42,966 nucleotides of DNA from contig RGPT01000007.1 in assembly GCA_010032545.1 (NCBI GenBank), positions 1 to 42,966 of the forward strand, written 5' to 3'. The translations under genes and the position numbers were made by a program. The notes under the pieces are model-generated. The model saw only the letters and a program-made list of their open reading frames with translations, was not told the origin of the DNA and searched no databases. The DNA comes from Alphaproteobacteria bacterium (lineage in GTDB: Bacteria; Pseudomonadota; Alphaproteobacteria; Reyranellales; Reyranellaceae). Shown in pieces: positions 1 through 7,007 of the stretch (position 1 is the first letter of the stretch; the number at the start of each line of letters is the position of its first letter).

Positions 1-200
1 AAAGTACCGAAAACACTACGTCTTTTTAATCCAAACCAATTTGTGCGAGGTTCGGTCGGAAAGAGACGGGACGCCTTCAGAGACCGGAAATCGGCCCGTC
101 TGCAGTCTCCGTGGTTTGGTCGACTTCGCTAAACCCCTTTGAATACAAAAGGATTTCGGGCACTCCATCGACGCCAGCGAGAGTTTGCAACGAGGTAATG

Positions 201-291
201 GCGGAGAGGAAGGGATTCGAACCCTCGATAGGGGTTTACCCCCTATAACGGTTTAGCAAACCGCCGCCTTCGACCGCTCGGCCACCTCTCC
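201..291 (-). tRNA. tRNA-Ser (anticodon GCT)
   Basis: The reverse strand folds as a class II serine tRNA. The seven-base acceptor strand (complement of 285-291) pairs with 205-211, the discriminator base is G, and the CCA end is encoded (201-203). The anticodon is GCT (complement of 255-257), so it reads AGC and AGT codons. A long variable arm and a normal T-arm GGTTCGAATCC are present. Serine tRNAs are common integration sites, but no integrase and no duplicated tRNA end is visible. The roughly 200 bases to the left hold no gene that I can support. Confidence 0.96.
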
Positions 292-441
292 GCAGCCCGT
301 TAAGACCCCGGCGATCGAAATATCCACGACGGATGCGGGGCGGTTCTAGCCGGGGGCTCCGGGGGTGTCAAACAAGCCTAGAATTTCGCAAGCGATATCA
401 GGCCCTTGGCTTGCCGGCGCGCGGCATGCGACGCTGCCGGC

Positions 442-1623
442 ATGAGTTCCCCCGCTTACAGTTCCATCCCCAGTTCGATCAACATGCTCCAGCGCCTGGT
501 GGCGTTCGACACCACCTCGCGCAACTCCAACCTGGAACTTATCCAGTACATCCAAGGGTACCTGCGCGACCATGGCGTCAAGAGTACCCTGGTCCCCAAC
601 GAAGAGGGCACCAAGGCCAACCTCTACGCCTCGATCGGGCCCGACGCACCGGGCGGCATCGTGCTGTCGGGCCATACGGATGTGGTGCCCGTCGACGGCC
701 AGGCTTGGGACACCGATCCCTGGACGCTGAGCGAAAAGCCCGACGGCAATCTCTATGGTCGCGGCACGTGCGACATGAAGGGTTTCATCGCCAGCTGCCT
801 GTCCCATGTCCCCGCCTTCCAGCGCGCGCGCCTGAAAGTGCCGATGCATTTCGCCTTCAGCTACGACGAGGAGATCGGCTGCCTCGGCGCCCACGCACTG
901 GTCGAGAAGCTGATAGGCAACGTACCGCGCCCGCAGGCCGTGATCGTGGGCGAGCCCACGATGATGGGCGTGGTCAATGCCCAGAACGCAGGGGGCGGCA
1001 TCGTCGCCACCTTCACCGGCGTCGAAGCCCATTCCTCGATGACCCATCTCGGTGTCAGCGCCATCGCCTTCGCCGGCGACTTCATCCACTGGCTGAACGA
1101 ACTGCAGGTCGAGCTGGCACAACGGAAGCGCACCGATATCGACACTGTGCCCGGCCACACCACGATCAACGTTGGCATCGTGAGCGGAGGTACCGCAGGC
1201 AACATCCTCGCCCGCGAATGCACGCTGCGCTGGGGCTATCGGACGCTGCCCGGCGACGACGCCTGGGAAGTTCAGCGCCGCGCCGAGCAATATGTCGCCG
1301 AATTGCTGCTGCCAAAGATGAAGGCCAAGCATCCTGATGCCAACATTCAGCTGGAGCGACGCTCCTTTGTGCCCGGACTGAAACCCGAGGAGAACGAGGA
1401 AGCAGCCAAGCTCGCCCTGCAATGGACGGGCGGCAACCGTACTTACGCCGTGCCCTACGGCACCGAGGCCGGCATCTTCCGCGGTCACGGCATCCCGACC
1501 GTGATCTGCGGCCCCGGCGACATCTCGCAAGCCCACCAGCCCAACGAGTTCGTCGCCCGCTCCCAGATGGACGCCTGCGATGCCTTCATCGGCAAGATGA
1601 TCGGCTGGGCGGAGCGGCAGTAG
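442..1623 (+). CDS. argE: acetylornithine deacetylase (M20 metallopeptidase family)
   Basis: Predicted cytosolic zinc hydrolase that removes the acetyl group from N-acetylornithine in arginine biosynthesis. The 393-residue protein has the full M20 ligand set: GHTD (H78, D80), the bridging aspartate in YGRGTCDMKG (D111), the catalytic and metal-binding glutamates in YDEEIG (E143, E144), GEPT (E171) and a late histidine in SQAHQPNEF (about H365). The order and length match ArgE better than DapE. I chose the ATG at 442 because the only earlier in-frame start is a TTG giving a basic, Cys-rich extension unlike the family. No strong Shine-Dalgarno is visible. The gene stands alone, with no other arginine genes nearby, and a related amino-acid deacetylase of the same family remains possible. 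Confidence 0.9.
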   Translation: MSSPAYSSIPSSINMLQRLVAFDTTSRNSNLELIQYIQGYLRDHGVKSTLVPNEEGTKANLYASIGPDAPGGIVLSGHTDVVPVDGQAWDTDPWTLSEKPDGNLYGRGTCDMKGFIASCLSHVPAFQRARLKVPMHFAFSYDEEIGCLGAHALVEKLIGNVPRPQAVIVGEPTMMGVVNAQNAGGGIVATFTGVEAHSSMTHLGVSAIAFAGDFIHWLNELQVELAQRKRTDIDTVPGHTTINVGIVSGGTAGNILARECTLRWGYRTLPGDDAWEVQRRAEQYVAELLLPKMKAKHPDANIQLERRSFVPGLKPEENEEAAKLALQWTGGNRTYAVPYGTEAGIFRGHGIPTVICGPGDISQAHQPNEFVARSQMDACDAFIGKMIGWAERQ

Positions 1624-1874
1624 ATCTTCGTTGGACTCCCCCACGACGAACACAGTGCATTCCGAAGCTGTGTCGGCCGGCGACGCAGGATAGGACGGCC
1701 AAGGCCTTCATCCAGCTCGACCAATCGCCTGAGGCGTGGGGCTCGGCCTGTAGGCCTATGCTGGACATTTCGAGGCAGCGCCCCTCGATCTCCTATCGAA
1801 CAGAAAAGAGCCTAGCCACGAAGGATTATCGCACACCCTCTTCATTTTTCTTATCCTGTTAAAAGCCGACCGAT

Positions 1875-1890
1875 GCGTCAAGCTTGACGC
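1875..1890. promoter_or_regulatory. perfect 16-bp palindrome upstream of the FMN dehydrogenase
   Basis: GCGTCAAGCTTGACGC is a perfect dyad ending 30 bases before the start of the alpha-hydroxy-acid dehydrogenase at 1921. It lies in the 297-base gap (1624-1920) after argE, which otherwise holds no gene that I can support. Its place and symmetry suit an operator for a dimeric regulator, or a small leader hairpin. The cognate regulator is unknown. Confidence 0.45.
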
Positions 1891-1920
1891 CGGCCCCGGC
1901 ATGTCGCCCGATCCGTCGTC

Positions 1921-3135
1921 ATGCCCGCCCCGAACGCACGCTTCCGTCACGCCAGTCGCCGGCGTCTCCTGCAATTTCTGGCCGCCAGCCCGCTGCTGGC
2001 CGGCGCCGACGCACTGGCCCAGGTCACCCCCTTTCCAGACAAGGTGATCTCCTCGCCCCAGGAGGCACTGAACGTCTTCGACTTCGAAGCGGCCATGCAG
2101 AAGGCGGTGCCGCCGGCGCACTACGGCTACATGGCAACCGGTATAGATGGCGAAGCGACGCTGCGCGCCAACCGCGAGGGCTTCCAGAAATTTCAGCTCC
2201 GACCGCGACGCCTGGTCGACGTAAGTACGCTCGACCTCCGCATGGAACTGTTCGGCCGCACGTACGCCAACCCGATCGTCATCGCGCCCACCGCCTCCAA
2301 CCGCGCCTTCCATGAGGACGGCGAGATTGCCGTGGCCCGCGCCGCGCGTACCGGCAACCACCTGCAGATGCTGTCGACAGTGGCCACAACCTCGATCGAG
2401 GAGGCGATCGAGGCCCGCGGCCAACCGGTCTGGTTCCAACTCTATCCGACCAACAAATGGGACCTCGGTGACGCGCTTGCCCGTCGTGCCGAAAAGGCCG
2501 GTGTCGAGACGATCGTCGTGACGGTCGATGTGCTGGCGCGGCAGAACTGGGAGACGCTCACGCGGCTGTGGCGCACCGACACCCGTAATTGCGCCTCGTG
2601 TCATGGTTGGGGTCTAAAGAGCTTTGTCGAACGCAAGCCGAACCTCAGCGGGCTCGATATCTCCGGCATCAACAACACGGGCGCCACCACCCTCACCTGG
2701 GATTATCTGAAGCGCCTGCGCGACACGGTGAAGACCAGAATCGTCGTCAAGGGCCTGCTCACGCCCGAGGACGCTCTCCTGGCCGTCGACAACGGCATGG
2801 ACGGCATCGTCGTGTCCAACCATGGCGGCCGCGCCGAGGACAACGGCAGTTCGACCATCGAGGTGCTGCCCGACATCGTCGAAGTGGTCGACGGCCGCAT
2901 TCCCGTCCTGGTCGATTCAGGCTTCCGGCGCGGCACCGACATCGCCAAGGCCCTGGCGATGGGCGCGCGCGGCGTCTGCATCGGCCGCCCCTATCTCTGG
3001 GGCCTCGGCGCCTTCGGCCAGCCCGGCGTCGAGCGCGTGCTGGGATTGTTGCTGCAGGAAACCCGCGCCGCTATGCAGCAACTCGGCGCACCATCGCTGA
3101 AGCATCTCACGCCGGCGATGGTGAAGCGGGCCTGA
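1921..3135 (+). CDS. Tat-exported FMN-dependent alpha-hydroxy-acid dehydrogenase (LldD-like) with a CxxCH motif
   Basis: A 404-residue TIM-barrel flavoprotein of the lactate/glycolate/mandelate oxidase family, which oxidises L-2-hydroxy acids to 2-oxo acids using FMN. Family landmarks are PIVIAPTA (about 119-124), the flavin-contacting K277, the catalytic histidine and substrate arginine in SNHGGR (H301, R304), and the phosphate-binding segment DSGFRRGTDIAKALAMGARG. The N-terminus is a twin-arginine signal (SRRRLLQFLAASPLLAG, residues 12-28), so a folded holoenzyme should be exported. Most LldD proteins are cytosolic and membrane-associated, so this is unusual. CASCH at residues 224-228 matches the heme c attachment motif, suggesting but not proving a flavocytochrome. 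The next gene, a small membrane protein, starts 7 bases after the stop and may be cotranscribed. Confidence 0.85.
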   Translation: MPAPNARFRHASRRRLLQFLAASPLLAGADALAQVTPFPDKVISSPQEALNVFDFEAAMQKAVPPAHYGYMATGIDGEATLRANREGFQKFQLRPRRLVDVSTLDLRMELFGRTYANPIVIAPTASNRAFHEDGEIAVARAARTGNHLQMLSTVATTSIEEAIEARGQPVWFQLYPTNKWDLGDALARRAEKAGVETIVVTVDVLARQNWETLTRLWRTDTRNCASCHGWGLKSFVERKPNLSGLDISGINNTGATTLTWDYLKRLRDTVKTRIVVKGLLTPEDALLAVDNGMDGIVVSNHGGRAEDNGSSTIEVLPDIVEVVDGRIPVLVDSGFRRGTDIAKALAMGARGVCIGRPYLWGLGAFGQPGVERVLGLLLQETRAAMQQLGAPSLKHLTPAMVKRA

Positions 3136-3142
3136 AGCCGGT

Positions 3143-3625
3143 ATGCCGATCGCACTCCTGACTGTTTTCCATACCACCGTCAGCCTGGTGGGAATCGCGT
3201 CAGGGCTCGTCGTCGTGCTGGGCATGCTGGGCGCTCGGCGATTGCCGGGCTTGACCGCCCTCTTCCTCCTGACGACGCTGGCCACCAGCGCGACCGGTTT
3301 CCTGTTCCCGTTCACGCGGTTCGGCCAGGGCCATGCGATCGGCGTTCTGTCACTGGTCGTGCTGGTCCCGACCCTGCTGGGCCTCTATCGCTTTCGGCTG
3401 ACCGGGCCGTGGCGGTGGATCTACGCAGCGGGAGCCGTGACAGTTCTCTGGCTGAACGTCGTCGTCGGCATCGCCCAGATGTTCGGCCGGCTGGCCTTCC
3501 TGCACGCGCTGGCGCCGACGCAGACCGAACCGCCGTTTCGCGTGACCCAGGTCGTCGTGCTGGGTCTCTTCATCGTCCTCGGCGTGTTCGCCGTGCGGCG
3601 CTTCCACCCGGCTGCAACCGCCTAG
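3143..3625 (+). CDS. small integral membrane protein, function unknown
   Basis: A 160-residue hydrophobic protein with four probable membrane helices (roughly residues 5-28, 36-56, 65-84 plus 90-112, and 133-151), short polar loops, and no enzyme motif that I recognise. It starts 7 bases after the alpha-hydroxy-acid dehydrogenase and so is probably cotranscribed. A membrane anchor or electron-transfer partner for that exported flavoenzyme is possible but is inference from position only. The family is not recognised. It converges with the DUF3574 gene, sharing four bases in which the two stop codons overlap. Confidence 0.7.
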   Translation: MPIALLTVFHTTVSLVGIASGLVVVLGMLGARRLPGLTALFLLTTLATSATGFLFPFTRFGQGHAIGVLSLVVLVPTLLGLYRFRLTGPWRWIYAAGAVTVLWLNVVVGIAQMFGRLAFLHALAPTQTEPPFRVTQVVVLGLFIVLGVFAVRRFHPAATA

Positions 3626-3957
3626 ACTCCAGCGCAGACCGCCTGTTCGGTGCCGAACACGACCACGACCAGCAGCTTCGTGCGCTCGCGCAGCGTCCGG
3701 TTCAGCGAGTCGCGCGACTGTCCGGCGACGTTGAGCACGCTCAGGCCATCCGGAAACCGCGGCGTCACCTCGGCCGCCACGAACTCGGCCCACTGCGCCT
3801 CGGTTACTTCGCCGCCACCCTCGATGTCGCGCCCGAAATAGAGGTTTACTTCGAGGGCAGGCTTAAGTGGCGCGGTGCAGGCGGCGGGCGGCGACTGCGC
3901 ACTGGCTGGCGTACCGGAGGCGAGCAGCAGCGCGGCCAACAACACACCCAACCTCAC
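3622..3957 (-). CDS. exported DUF3574-family protein
   Basis: Small secreted protein. After a signal peptide (RLGVLLAALLLASGTPASA), a compact domain with LYFGRDI, GGEVTEAQWAEF, VTPRFPDGLSVLN and a C-terminal hydrophobic strand matches what I know of DUF3574, whose function is unknown. I chose the GTG at 3957 because it places the signal peptide at the very N-terminus. Longer in-frame starts exist at 4032 and at 4098, where an ATG overlaps the upstream GST stop as TGATG. Those extensions, however, translate two GC-rich hairpins and a REP-like palindrome, which looks like untranslated leader. The gene lies downstream of the GST gene on the same strand and may be in its transcript. Confidence 0.7.
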   Translation of the reverse strand: MRLGVLLAALLLASGTPASAQSPPAACTAPLKPALEVNLYFGRDIEGGGEVTEAQWAEFVAAEVTPRFPDGLSVLNVAGQSRDSLNRTLRERTKLLVVVVFGTEQAVCAGV

Positions 3958-3964
3958 CTTGAGG

Positions 3965-4010
3965 CGGCCGCGCAGCGGCCGTCTCGATCCGGGCGGAGTA
4001 GCCTCCGCCC
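3965..4010 (-). other. two strong hairpins in the leader of the DUF3574 gene
   Basis: Two perfect inverted repeats stand one after the other: a 7-bp stem at 3965-3981 (loop GCA) and an 8-bp stem at 3991-4010 (loop TAGC). Neither has a run of T after it on either strand, so they are not typical terminators. They sit between the REP-like element and the preferred GTG start, and may stabilise or attenuate the GST-DUF3574 transcript. Confidence 0.4.
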
Positions 4011-4028
4011 CATGGTGGACCGCGTATC

Positions 4029-4071
4029 CCATGCTTCGAGACGCGCCCTGCGGGCGCTCCTCAGCATTAGG
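4029..4071. repeat. REP-like extragenic palindrome
   Basis: The segment contains the core GCGCCC-TGC-GGGCGC (4043-4057) inside a longer imperfect dyad running from GAGAC to TCCTC, flanked by ATGCTTC and CAGCATTAGG. I associate this sequence type with repetitive extragenic palindromes scattered through alphaproteobacterial genomes. Only one copy was found in this window, so repetitiveness cannot be shown here. It lies between the GST and DUF3574 genes. Confidence 0.55.
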
Positions 4072-4097
4072 TCGTTGGTGAGCTGACAACACGCCCA

Positions 4098-4724
4098 TCA
4101 ATTCAGATACGGCACCGCCATCCCCTTGGTCACGGCAGGGCGGGCGTTGACGATGTCATACCAGCGCTTGACGTTGGGGAAGTCGGCCAGGTTCACGGTG
4201 TGCCACTCGTGGCGCGCCGCCCACGGAAAGATCGACATGTCGGCGATCGTGTACTCGGCGCCGGCCGCGAAGGCATTCCCGGCGAGCTGCTTGTCGAGCA
4301 CGCCGTACAGACGCTTGGCCTCGTCCACGTAGCGCTTCATGCCGTATTCGATTTTGGTGGGCGCGGCGCGCAGGAAGTGGTGCGCCTGGCCCAGCATCGG
4401 CCCGAAGCCGCCCATCTGCCACATCAGCCACTGCAGTGCGTCGTAGCGGCCGGCGCCCTCGGCCGGCAGGAACTTCTTCGTCTTGTCGGCGAGGTAGATC
4501 AGGATCGCGCCCGATTCGAACAGGCTGTAGGGCTTGCCGCCTGGGCCGTCGGGATCGACGATCGCGGGAATGCGGTTGTTGGGGCTGATGCGCAGGAACT
4601 CCGGTTTGAACTGCTCGCCCTTGGAGATGTCGACCTTGTGCACGCTGTAGGGCAGCCCGCACTCCTCCAGCATGATGGAGACCTTGCGGCCGTTGGGCGT
4701 GCCCCAGGTGTGAAGTTCGATCAT
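4098..4724 (-). CDS. glutathione S-transferase family protein, YfcG/YghU-like
   Basis: A 208-residue soluble protein with an N-terminal thioredoxin-like GST domain (residues 1-87) and an all-helical C-terminal domain. The start MIELHTWGTPNGRK, the ISPNNRIPAIVD segment with its cis-proline, and SLFESGAILIYLA for glutathione contact match the YfcG/YghU (nu-type) subgroup. Characterised members act as glutathione-dependent disulfide reductases rather than classical conjugating enzymes. The TPNG segment replaces the usual catalytic Ser/Tyr, as in that subgroup. The AAGGGG before the ATG is a rather distant ribosome-binding site. The DUF3574 gene follows on the same strand. Substrate unknown. Confidence 0.88.
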   Translation of the reverse strand: MIELHTWGTPNGRKVSIMLEECGLPYSVHKVDISKGEQFKPEFLRISPNNRIPAIVDPDGPGGKPYSLFESGAILIYLADKTKKFLPAEGAGRYDALQWLMWQMGGFGPMLGQAHHFLRAAPTKIEYGMKRYVDEAKRLYGVLDKQLAGNAFAAGAEYTIADMSIFPWAARHEWHTVNLADFPNVKRWYDIVNARPAVTKGMAVPYLN

Positions 4725-4765
4725 CTCGGCAATTCCCCTTTATTGCGAATTTTCGACAGGTCCGA

Positions 4766-5422
4766 TCAGGCGAGGCTATCGTCGTCGCCCATGCCCTGGT
4801 CGTACGACGCGGTATCGTAGTCCTCGGGCGCGGCACTCTCCACCATACGACCATCGTCCTGTGCCATCCGACCATCGTCCTGCGCCATCGCCTGCTGCTG
4901 GGCATCGGGCGTAGCACTTGCCGGCGTGGCCGCCGCTTGCTGGCCGAACGGGCCGGGATTGCTGCCCATGAGGCCGCGAATGCCCTCGAACAACAGCGCA
5001 CCACCGGCCACGCCGGCCGCGGTCATCATCGCCGTGCGCAGGAAGCTGCCGCCCGCAGGGGCTGCGGCGGGGGCCGCTGCTGGCGCCACCGCAGCCTGTA
5101 ACGGCGAACGGGATGAGGGCACCGACGCGCGCGGCGCCGGCTGCGTGCCCCAAGGGCTGATCTTTGGCGCGCTACCCAGGAAGCTGCCTGTTGTGGCAGG
5201 TGCGGCAGTCGCCTTGGCCTCGAGTTCGGCGATGCGTTCCTGCGCCGCCTTCAAGGCCTGCTCCTGGACCAGCACCGTCTGCACCAGCAGATAAGGAGCC
5301 GCGGGCTGGCGCGCTACGGAGCCCGAGATCAGCGCTTCGGCCTCAGGGTCGCGCGGCTGCGATGCAAATTGCTGGATCCGGCCGAATAGACCGGAGATGA
5401 GTTCGCGTTCCTGTGCCTGCAT
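4766..5422 (-). CDS. DUF2076-family protein
   Basis: A 218-residue protein whose first 75 residues (QERELISGLFGRIQQF, PRDPEAEALI, QPAAPYLLVQTVLVQEQAL and a short coiled coil ending near IAELEAK) are the hallmark of DUF2076, a family of unknown function. The middle is Ala/Pro-rich and disordered. A glycine-rich hydrophobic stretch (about 128-147, MMTAAGVAGGALLFEGI) could insert in or lie on a membrane, and the tail is acidic. The tail contains a duplicated seven-residue unit (MAQDDGR twice). GGGAGGT seven bases before the ATG supports this start. It sits upstream of the GST gene on the same strand, 41 bases away, so cotranscription is plausible. Confidence 0.85.
   Translation of the reverse strand: MQAQERELISGLFGRIQQFASQPRDPEAEALISGSVARQPAAPYLLVQTVLVQEQALKAAQERIAELEAKATAAPATTGSFLGSAPKISPWGTQPAPRASVPSSRSPLQAAVAPAAAPAAAPAGGSFLRTAMMTAAGVAGGALLFEGIRGLMGSNPGPFGQQAAATPASATPDAQQQAMAQDDGRMAQDDGRMVESAAPEDYDTASYDQGMGDDDSLA
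4848..4889. repeat. 21-bp tandem duplication in the DUF2076 gene
   Basis: Two adjacent 21-base units (4848-4868 and 4869-4889) differ at one base, T versus C, and keep frame. They encode MAQDDGR twice in the acidic C-terminal tail. This looks like slippage or a recent local duplication in a disordered region, and copy number may vary between strains. Confidence 0.85.
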
Positions 5423-5761
5423 GAAAGTACCTCCCGCCCCTCTCGATCAGAGGGACAGGCACGAAGGTGGTTGTCTGTCGGCGAGGCGTCAAGGCCCGCG
5501 GTCGGTGCACCACGATGGCTATCCGGCAAGCAGGAGCGTGCGCTGCTCCTCGGCGTTGATGCCCGGCGTCTCGCGCGGTTCGGCGTCGGCCGGCAATGCA
5601 GGGCGATCATTTCGGTCGCCCCGAAAGAGCAATGATCTGGCACCGAAGCCAGACCATCCGTGCTATCGGGCGAAGCGTTGAATTACTAATGCTTTCATGA
5701 AGGAATTGTTGGCCTGCCGCGATGGTGCCGTGACATTATCCCTACCGGGAGGAATTCCATC
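5423..5761. other. 339-base divergent intergenic region
   Basis: The region lies between the DUF2076 gene (leftward) and the DUF1993 gene (rightward), so it should hold promoters for both. I see no convincing -35/-10 pair and no supportable gene. The only structure is a 6-bp hairpin AGGAGC/GCTCCT at 5532-5550. A clear ribosome-binding site for the DUF1993 gene is at 5747-5753. Confidence 0.5.
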
Positions 5762-6280
5762 ATGGCCATATCGCTCTATGACCTCAGCGTCGCGAACTTC
5801 CTGCAGACGGTCGGTGCCGTCGAGGGTTTCCTCGCCAAGGCCGCCACGCACTTCAAGGAAAAGGGTGTCGACCCGAACGAAGTCGTCGAAGCGCGACTCG
5901 CAGCCGACATGCTGCCGTTCGGGTTCCAGATCCAGTCCGTCGCCCACCACTCGCTGGGAGCCATTCACGGCGTGCAGGCCGGGCAATTCTCGCCGGGCGG
6001 GCTGACGGCCGACACCTACGCCGGACTGCAGAAGATCGTCGCCGACGCGCACGAGGCGCTGAAGAAGCTCTCCCCGGGCGATGTGAACGCACTCGAAGGC
6101 AAGGACGTCACTTTCCAGTTCAAGGACTTCAAGCTGCCGTTCACGGCCGAGAATTTCCTGCTCTCGTTCTCGCTGCCGAACTTCTATTTTCACGCCACCA
6201 CTGCCTACGACATTCTGCGGCACAAGGGCGTGCCACTCGGCAAGCGCGACTTTACTGGCAAGTTGCGGCTGAAGAGCTGA
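5762..6280 (+). CDS. DUF1993-family protein
   Basis: A 172-residue cytosolic protein that matches DUF1993 along its whole length. It starts MAISLYDLSVANFLQTV, then has RLAADMLPFGFQIQSVAHHSLGA cut across helices, and ends with the typical NFYFHATTAYDILRHKGVPLGKRDF segment. The predicted fold is an all-helical bundle related in appearance to DinB-like proteins. The paired histidines in VAHH and the late FHATTAYDILRH could be metal ligands, but the function is unknown. GGGAGGA at 5747-5753 fixes the ATG. The racemase-like gene follows 20 bases downstream in the same direction. Confidence 0.88.
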   Translation: MAISLYDLSVANFLQTVGAVEGFLAKAATHFKEKGVDPNEVVEARLAADMLPFGFQIQSVAHHSLGAIHGVQAGQFSPGGLTADTYAGLQKIVADAHEALKKLSPGDVNALEGKDVTFQFKDFKLPFTAENFLLSFSLPNFYFHATTAYDILRHKGVPLGKRDFTGKLRLKS

Positions 6281-6300
6281 CGTCCTCAGCCAGCGTGCCC

Positions 6301-7002
6301 ATGCACACCAGTCAGAAGCACATTGGCATCGTGGCCTGCTCCGCCGAAGGGGCAGCCCTCTGCTACCGCACGATTTGCCTCGAGGGCGCCGCTTTGCTCG
6401 GGCCCCATGCACATCCCGAAGTGTCGATGCACACGCCGTCGCTCGCCGACTACATGGCCCAAATCCATCGCGGCAACTGGCCGGGCGTGGGCGAGCTGAT
6501 GCTGGCCTCCGCCGACAAGCTCGCCAAGGCCGGCGCCGACTTCCTGATCTGTCCCGATAACACCATCCACCAGTCGCTGCCGTTCGTCGTGCCGCGCTCG
6601 CCGCTGCCCTGGCTCCACATTGCCGAGGTTGCAGCCCAGCATGCTGTCGAACAGGGTTTCCATACCGTCGGCATCACCGGGACGCGCTGGCTGGTCGACA
6701 GCGAAGTCTATCCGGAAAAACTCACGGCGCATGGCCTGAAGTACGTCCGTCCGAGCGTCGCCGAGCGCGACGAATGCAACCGCATCATCATGGACGAGCT
6801 GGTCTGCAGCCGCTTCACGCCAGACTCGGTCGCCTACTTCCAGCAGCTCATCCGCCGCCTGAAGGATCAAGGATGCGATACCGTCGTTCTGGGCTGTACC
6901 GAGATCCCATTGATCATGAACGACGCCAACTCGCCCTTGCCGATCCTCGATTCCACGCGTCTGCTGGCGCGCGCAGCGCTGAAGCGTGCGGTCGGGATCT
7001 AA
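6301..7002 (+). CDS. aspartate/glutamate racemase family protein
   Basis: A 233-residue protein of the PLP-independent Asp/Glu racemase superfamily (two alpha/beta lobes). The protein starts IGIVACSAEGAA after a short polar leader. The first catalytic-loop motif, usually CNT, reads DNT in CPDNTIHQ, while the second cysteine is intact in LGCTEIPLI (about residues 197-205). E. coli YgeA also lacks the first cysteine at this position, so racemase activity cannot be excluded, but a one-cysteine enzyme may have a different substrate or act as an isomerase or lyase. I took the ATG at 6301; a GTG two codons earlier is also possible. It is probably cotranscribed with the DUF1993 gene. Confidence 0.82.
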   Translation: MHTSQKHIGIVACSAEGAALCYRTICLEGAALLGPHAHPEVSMHTPSLADYMAQIHRGNWPGVGELMLASADKLAKAGADFLICPDNTIHQSLPFVVPRSPLPWLHIAEVAAQHAVEQGFHTVGITGTRWLVDSEVYPEKLTAHGLKYVRPSVAERDECNRIIMDELVCSRFTPDSVAYFQQLIRRLKDQGCDTVVLGCTEIPLIMNDANSPLPILDSTRLLARAALKRAVGI

Positions 7003-7007
7003 AGCCG

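Noticed and set aside
201-291. tRNA-Ser as the integration site of a mobile element
   Set aside because: No integrase gene, no repeated 3' tRNA segment and no phage or conjugation gene occurs in the window.
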